64,000 nt of DNA. It comes from Dermatemys mawii. Its lineage: Eukaryota > Chordata > Testudines > Dermatemydidae. The stretch covers positions 14,179,624-14,243,623 of the forward strand of contig ML677364.1 of the NCBI GenBank assembly GCA_007922305.1, read 5' to 3'. Positions 61,681 to 64,000 of this stretch are shown here, in pieces; position 1 is the stretch's first letter; each line of letters opens with the position of its first letter. The translations under genes and the position numbers were made by a program. The notes under the pieces were generated by a model. The model had not been told where the DNA came from, ran no database searches, and saw nothing but the letters and a program-made list of their open reading frames with translations.

Positions 61681-61903
61681 GTCAGCATGGAATCATGTCC
61701 TCTGGAACAGTGGCCGAAATATGAAGGGACATATGAATCTTTAGCTAATCTATCATGTGAATATCTTGTGGTGCTGGCTACAACAATGCCATTCAAATGT
61801 CTGTTCTCACTTTCTGTTGACATTGCAAATAAGAAGAGGGCAGCATTATCTCCTGAAAACATAAACAAACTTGTTTGTCTGAGCAATTGGCTAAACAAGT
61901 AGT
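61681..61903 (+). pseudogene. hAT C-terminal dimerisation (hATC) domain, right arm
   Basis: On the + strand the frame ending at 61902 reads EYLVVLATTMPFKCLFSLSV then DIANKKRAALSPENINKLVC. This is the hATC motif (normally YLxIPATSxPSERLFSxAG, then RxxLSPxNVxxLVxL); the Ser-Glu-Arg of the motif is changed to Phe-Lys-Cys. It lies in the right inverted arm, on the strand opposite to the rest of the transposase (61337-61675), so it cannot be the natural C-terminus of that fragment. It is the inverted duplicate of the left-arm copy. Confidence 0.82.
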
Positions 61904-62579
61904 AGTACTGAGTGGACTTTGTTGTCTTTTTAGTGTGGTTATGTAACAAAAAAATCTACATTTGTAAGTTGCACGTTCATGACAGATTGCATTATAGTTA
62001 TTGTATGAGGTAAATTGAAAAATACTATTTCTTTTTATCATTTTACAGTGAAAATATTTATAATCAAAAATAGTAAACACTTTTTCAGTTTATTACACAG
62101 AATACAATATATACGAAAATATAGAAAAATATTCAAAAATATTTAATACATTTCAATTGGTATTCTGTTGTTTAACAGTGCGATTAAAACTGCGACTAAT
62201 GACAATTTTTTAGATAATTGCATGAGTTAATTGAAATTAATCAACAGCCCCACTAGGGAATAATCCTGCACTGCCAGGGAAATGGATATAGTTTAATGTC
62301 TTTTTAATCTGATTTCTGCAGTTAGACCTGGGTTATAGTTGTCAACAAAGCAACCAAAAGTGTCAGTTGTGGTGTGAATGCTTGAATAATCTCACATCTG
62401 ACTCATACCACTGCTGCAGACAGATGAACCGTATAGAAGGTAGGATAATTCCTCCCCTTTACAAATAAGACATAAACAAGCATAACAAGGAGGTGTATCA
62501 TTACAGGATTTCTCCACCACAAAGTGATAAGTCACAATTAGAACTTGGGAAAATTTATATTTAACCTGAGCAGATAGAG

Positions 62580-63117
62580 TGGGGCAGGGCAAACTTTGTG
62601 GCCCGACAGCTACATCGGGGTTGCAAAATTTTATGGAGGGCCAGGTAGGGAAGGCTGTGCCTCTCCAAACAGCCTGGCCTCCACCCACTTCCGGTGCACT
62701 GACTGCCCTCCAGAACCTCTCCTCTCCCCCTCCCCCAGTCCTTGCCCCCTGACTGCCCCTGCGGGGCGCCATACCCTATCCAATCCCCTCTGCTCCTCAC
62801 CCCCTGACTGCCCTGCTCCATTCAACTACCTCCTGTCCCCTGACTGCCCCCGCTGGCATCCCCTGCCCCCTTATCCGCCCCCTTATCCACCCCCTCCCTG
62901 CCAACTTACCATGCTGCTCAGAGCAGCAGAAGCTCACAGCCACCATCCCTGGCAGGAGCTGCGGTCCAGAATGCTGACAGCACAGCAAGCTGCAGCTGTT
63001 GGGGAGGGGGGACAACGGGGAAGGGCTGATGGCTAGCCTACCAGGCCAAGAACTGAAAGACTGGGCGGGACAGTCCCATGGGCTGGATGTGGCCCGTCCA
63101 TAGTTTGCCCATCTCTG
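62580..63117 (-). mobile_element. hAT MITE with perfect TSD, reverse orientation
   Basis: Perfect 8-bp duplication AGATAGAG at 62572-62579 and 63118-63125. The right end 'gtttgcccatctctg' reversed gives CAGAGATGGGCAAAC, and the left end is TGGGGCAGGGCAAAC. The C-rich interior reversed matches the G-rich part of the 37416-38163 element. Non-coding. Confidence 0.93.
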
Positions 63118-63464
63118 AGATAGAGAGATGGTGTTCAGTTGGAACAGAGAACTTTGTAAATAATTGAGCACTAAGAAACTTGTTGACTCAAACCGATTGA
63201 TTACTTAAAGGTATGGGGAGACAGAGCCCCATCCAATCTACCTTTCTGCTTCCATAGAGCCTCTGAATTTGTCTTTGTTTCAGAGCAATAAGATGTGAGA
63301 ACAAGTGGATTCTCGTTCAAGGCTGGCTGTGAAATACAGCATGTCTGGAGTGGAAAGGGGATGGACAGTACAATTTATGTTTGTGTATTGTTAGCTATTG
63401 GAGTGATAACCAGGAAAAGAATTAACTTTCATGAAACAAAAGAGATGAAATCTGTGCTCCTTTT

Positions 63465-63720
63465 ATAAGGAGTTGTCTATGCTAAAAGTAGCACAGCATT
63501 CACTGAACAGGTATAACAAGCTATTCAACCCCCTATTGTGGTCAACAGTTAAACTGGTGTAAATGTGTTTATACCAGGGGAATAGTTATACTAGTATAAC
63601 TGTATTCACATTAGGACTTTTATTGGTGTAAGTGTTTTGGTTAAAAGAATCATCTCTAATCAAAATGGTTATATGGGTAAAAAAAACCAAAAAGCCCCCT
63701 ATGAATTGTTGACTTGACCT
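63465..63720. repeat. MITE-like repeat (weak)
   Basis: 'gttgtctatgctaaaagtag', 'ggtataacaagctattcaac', 'gttatactagtataactgta' and other short foldbacks resemble a worn MITE; boundaries uncertain. Confidence 0.35.
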
Positions 63721-64000
63721 AAGGTGGTATTACACTCTTCCAAAAACAAGGTCTGTAAGTAAAATTCCACTTAGTAAGGTGTATTATTTCACGTGAGCTC
63801 TTCAAACAGGGGAGGGGGGAAGTGTGAGAGTTTCTTTTTTGGTTAAGAACACTGAAATTTATTTCAATCTTGTGAGAGGAAAAGTAGTATCTTTCAGGTG
63901 AATTGAAAGATTGATGCCTTTACAGAATTCATTTTAACCAGCTAATGCTTGTATCTATGCTCCCATTGTATAGGAGTTGCTTAGCTTTCTTAGTGTGGGG

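Larger units (their letters stand above)
60673..62252 (-). mobile_element. Foldback hAT element (ZBED1-like), 1.58 kb
   Basis: Perfect 8-bp duplication CTAGGGAA at 60665-60672 and 62253-62260. Ends TAGGGCTGGC and CAACAGCCCCA. Very long inverted repeats of about 565 bp (60673-61238 and about 61680-62252) surround a central ~440 bp. The centre codes, on the minus strand, for part of a hAT transposase. Each arm carries the transposase C-terminal dimerisation region, on opposite strands. Decayed by stops in the left arm. Confidence 0.92.
54859..64000 (+). other. PRKX: PRKX-like intron 1 (5' part)
   Basis: The sequence from the GTGAGT donor to the window end holds no recognisable continuation of the kinase (the next residues should be the Thr-Gly-Thr-Phe-Gly of the P-loop). 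It is AT-rich after 55.3 kb and carries MIR, MITE and hAT copies, listed separately. An intron longer than 9 kb is compatible with the long first intron of mammalian PRKX. Confidence 0.75.

Overview
The window is vertebrate nuclear DNA, most likely from a turtle. It is AT-rich intergenic sequence crowded with decayed transposable elements, and it has one strong CpG island at about 53.96-55.27 kb. The CR1 LINE 3' ends, the large hAT and PIF/Harbinger MITE families with ITRs such as CAGGGGTGGGCAAAC, a foldback ZBED1-type hAT, and CORE/MIR-type SINEs together match sauropsid genomes, chelonians above all. That assignment rests on recognising repeat families, not on a database search. There is no bacterial, organellar or exogenous viral content.

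The only cellular gene I can support is the first coding exon of a cAMP-dependent-type (AGC) Ser/Thr kinase on the + strand at 54678-54858. Its C-terminal residues KLEDLETLATVG, followed by a phase-1 GTGAGT donor, fit PRKX (protein kinase X). The CpG-island promoter lies immediately upstream, with GC boxes and a 24-codon uORF. Everything from 54859 to the window end is intron 1; no second coding exon was found. Everything from 1 to about 53.9 kb is upstream intergenic DNA.

Layout. 1-12 kb: mostly unique AT-rich DNA, an LTR-like repeat in two copies, and ancient palindromic repeats. 11.8-15 kb: a Harbinger MITE and two CR1 3' ends. 19.8-23.2 kb: MIR-like SINEs, an antisense RTE-like reverse-transcriptase fossil and a repeat of unknown class. 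24.9-27.8 kb: a dense retroelement stack, namely hAT tail, CR1 3' end, CR1 RT, a second non-CR1 RT with an FADD motif, and a Harbinger MITE. 28.8-31.1 kb: a hAT split by an LTR-like insertion, then another hAT. 35.3-38.8 kb: a repeat of unknown class, CR1 pieces and a complete hAT with perfect 8-bp TSD. 43-48.9 kb: microsatellite, MIR, a hAT MITE, a tRNA-derived SINE, and a three-level nest of MITEs. 50.0-52.5 kb: a Harbinger copy with a recognisable Myb/SANT-like domain, interrupted by a hAT that carries another hAT, followed by a small hAT. 53.9-55.3 kb: CpG island, promoter and exon 1. 57-63.7 kb (intron 1): MITEs, MIR, a 1.6-kb foldback hAT whose two long inverted repeats both carry the transposase dimerisation region, and another hAT with perfect TSD.

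No previously undescribed multi-gene system is visible. The best material is transposon biology: at least eight hAT-type insertions with identifiable 8-bp target duplications, two independent nested stacks that give relative ages, a foldback hAT, and two non-CR1 reverse-transcriptase fossils. Boundaries marked approximate were judged by eye.
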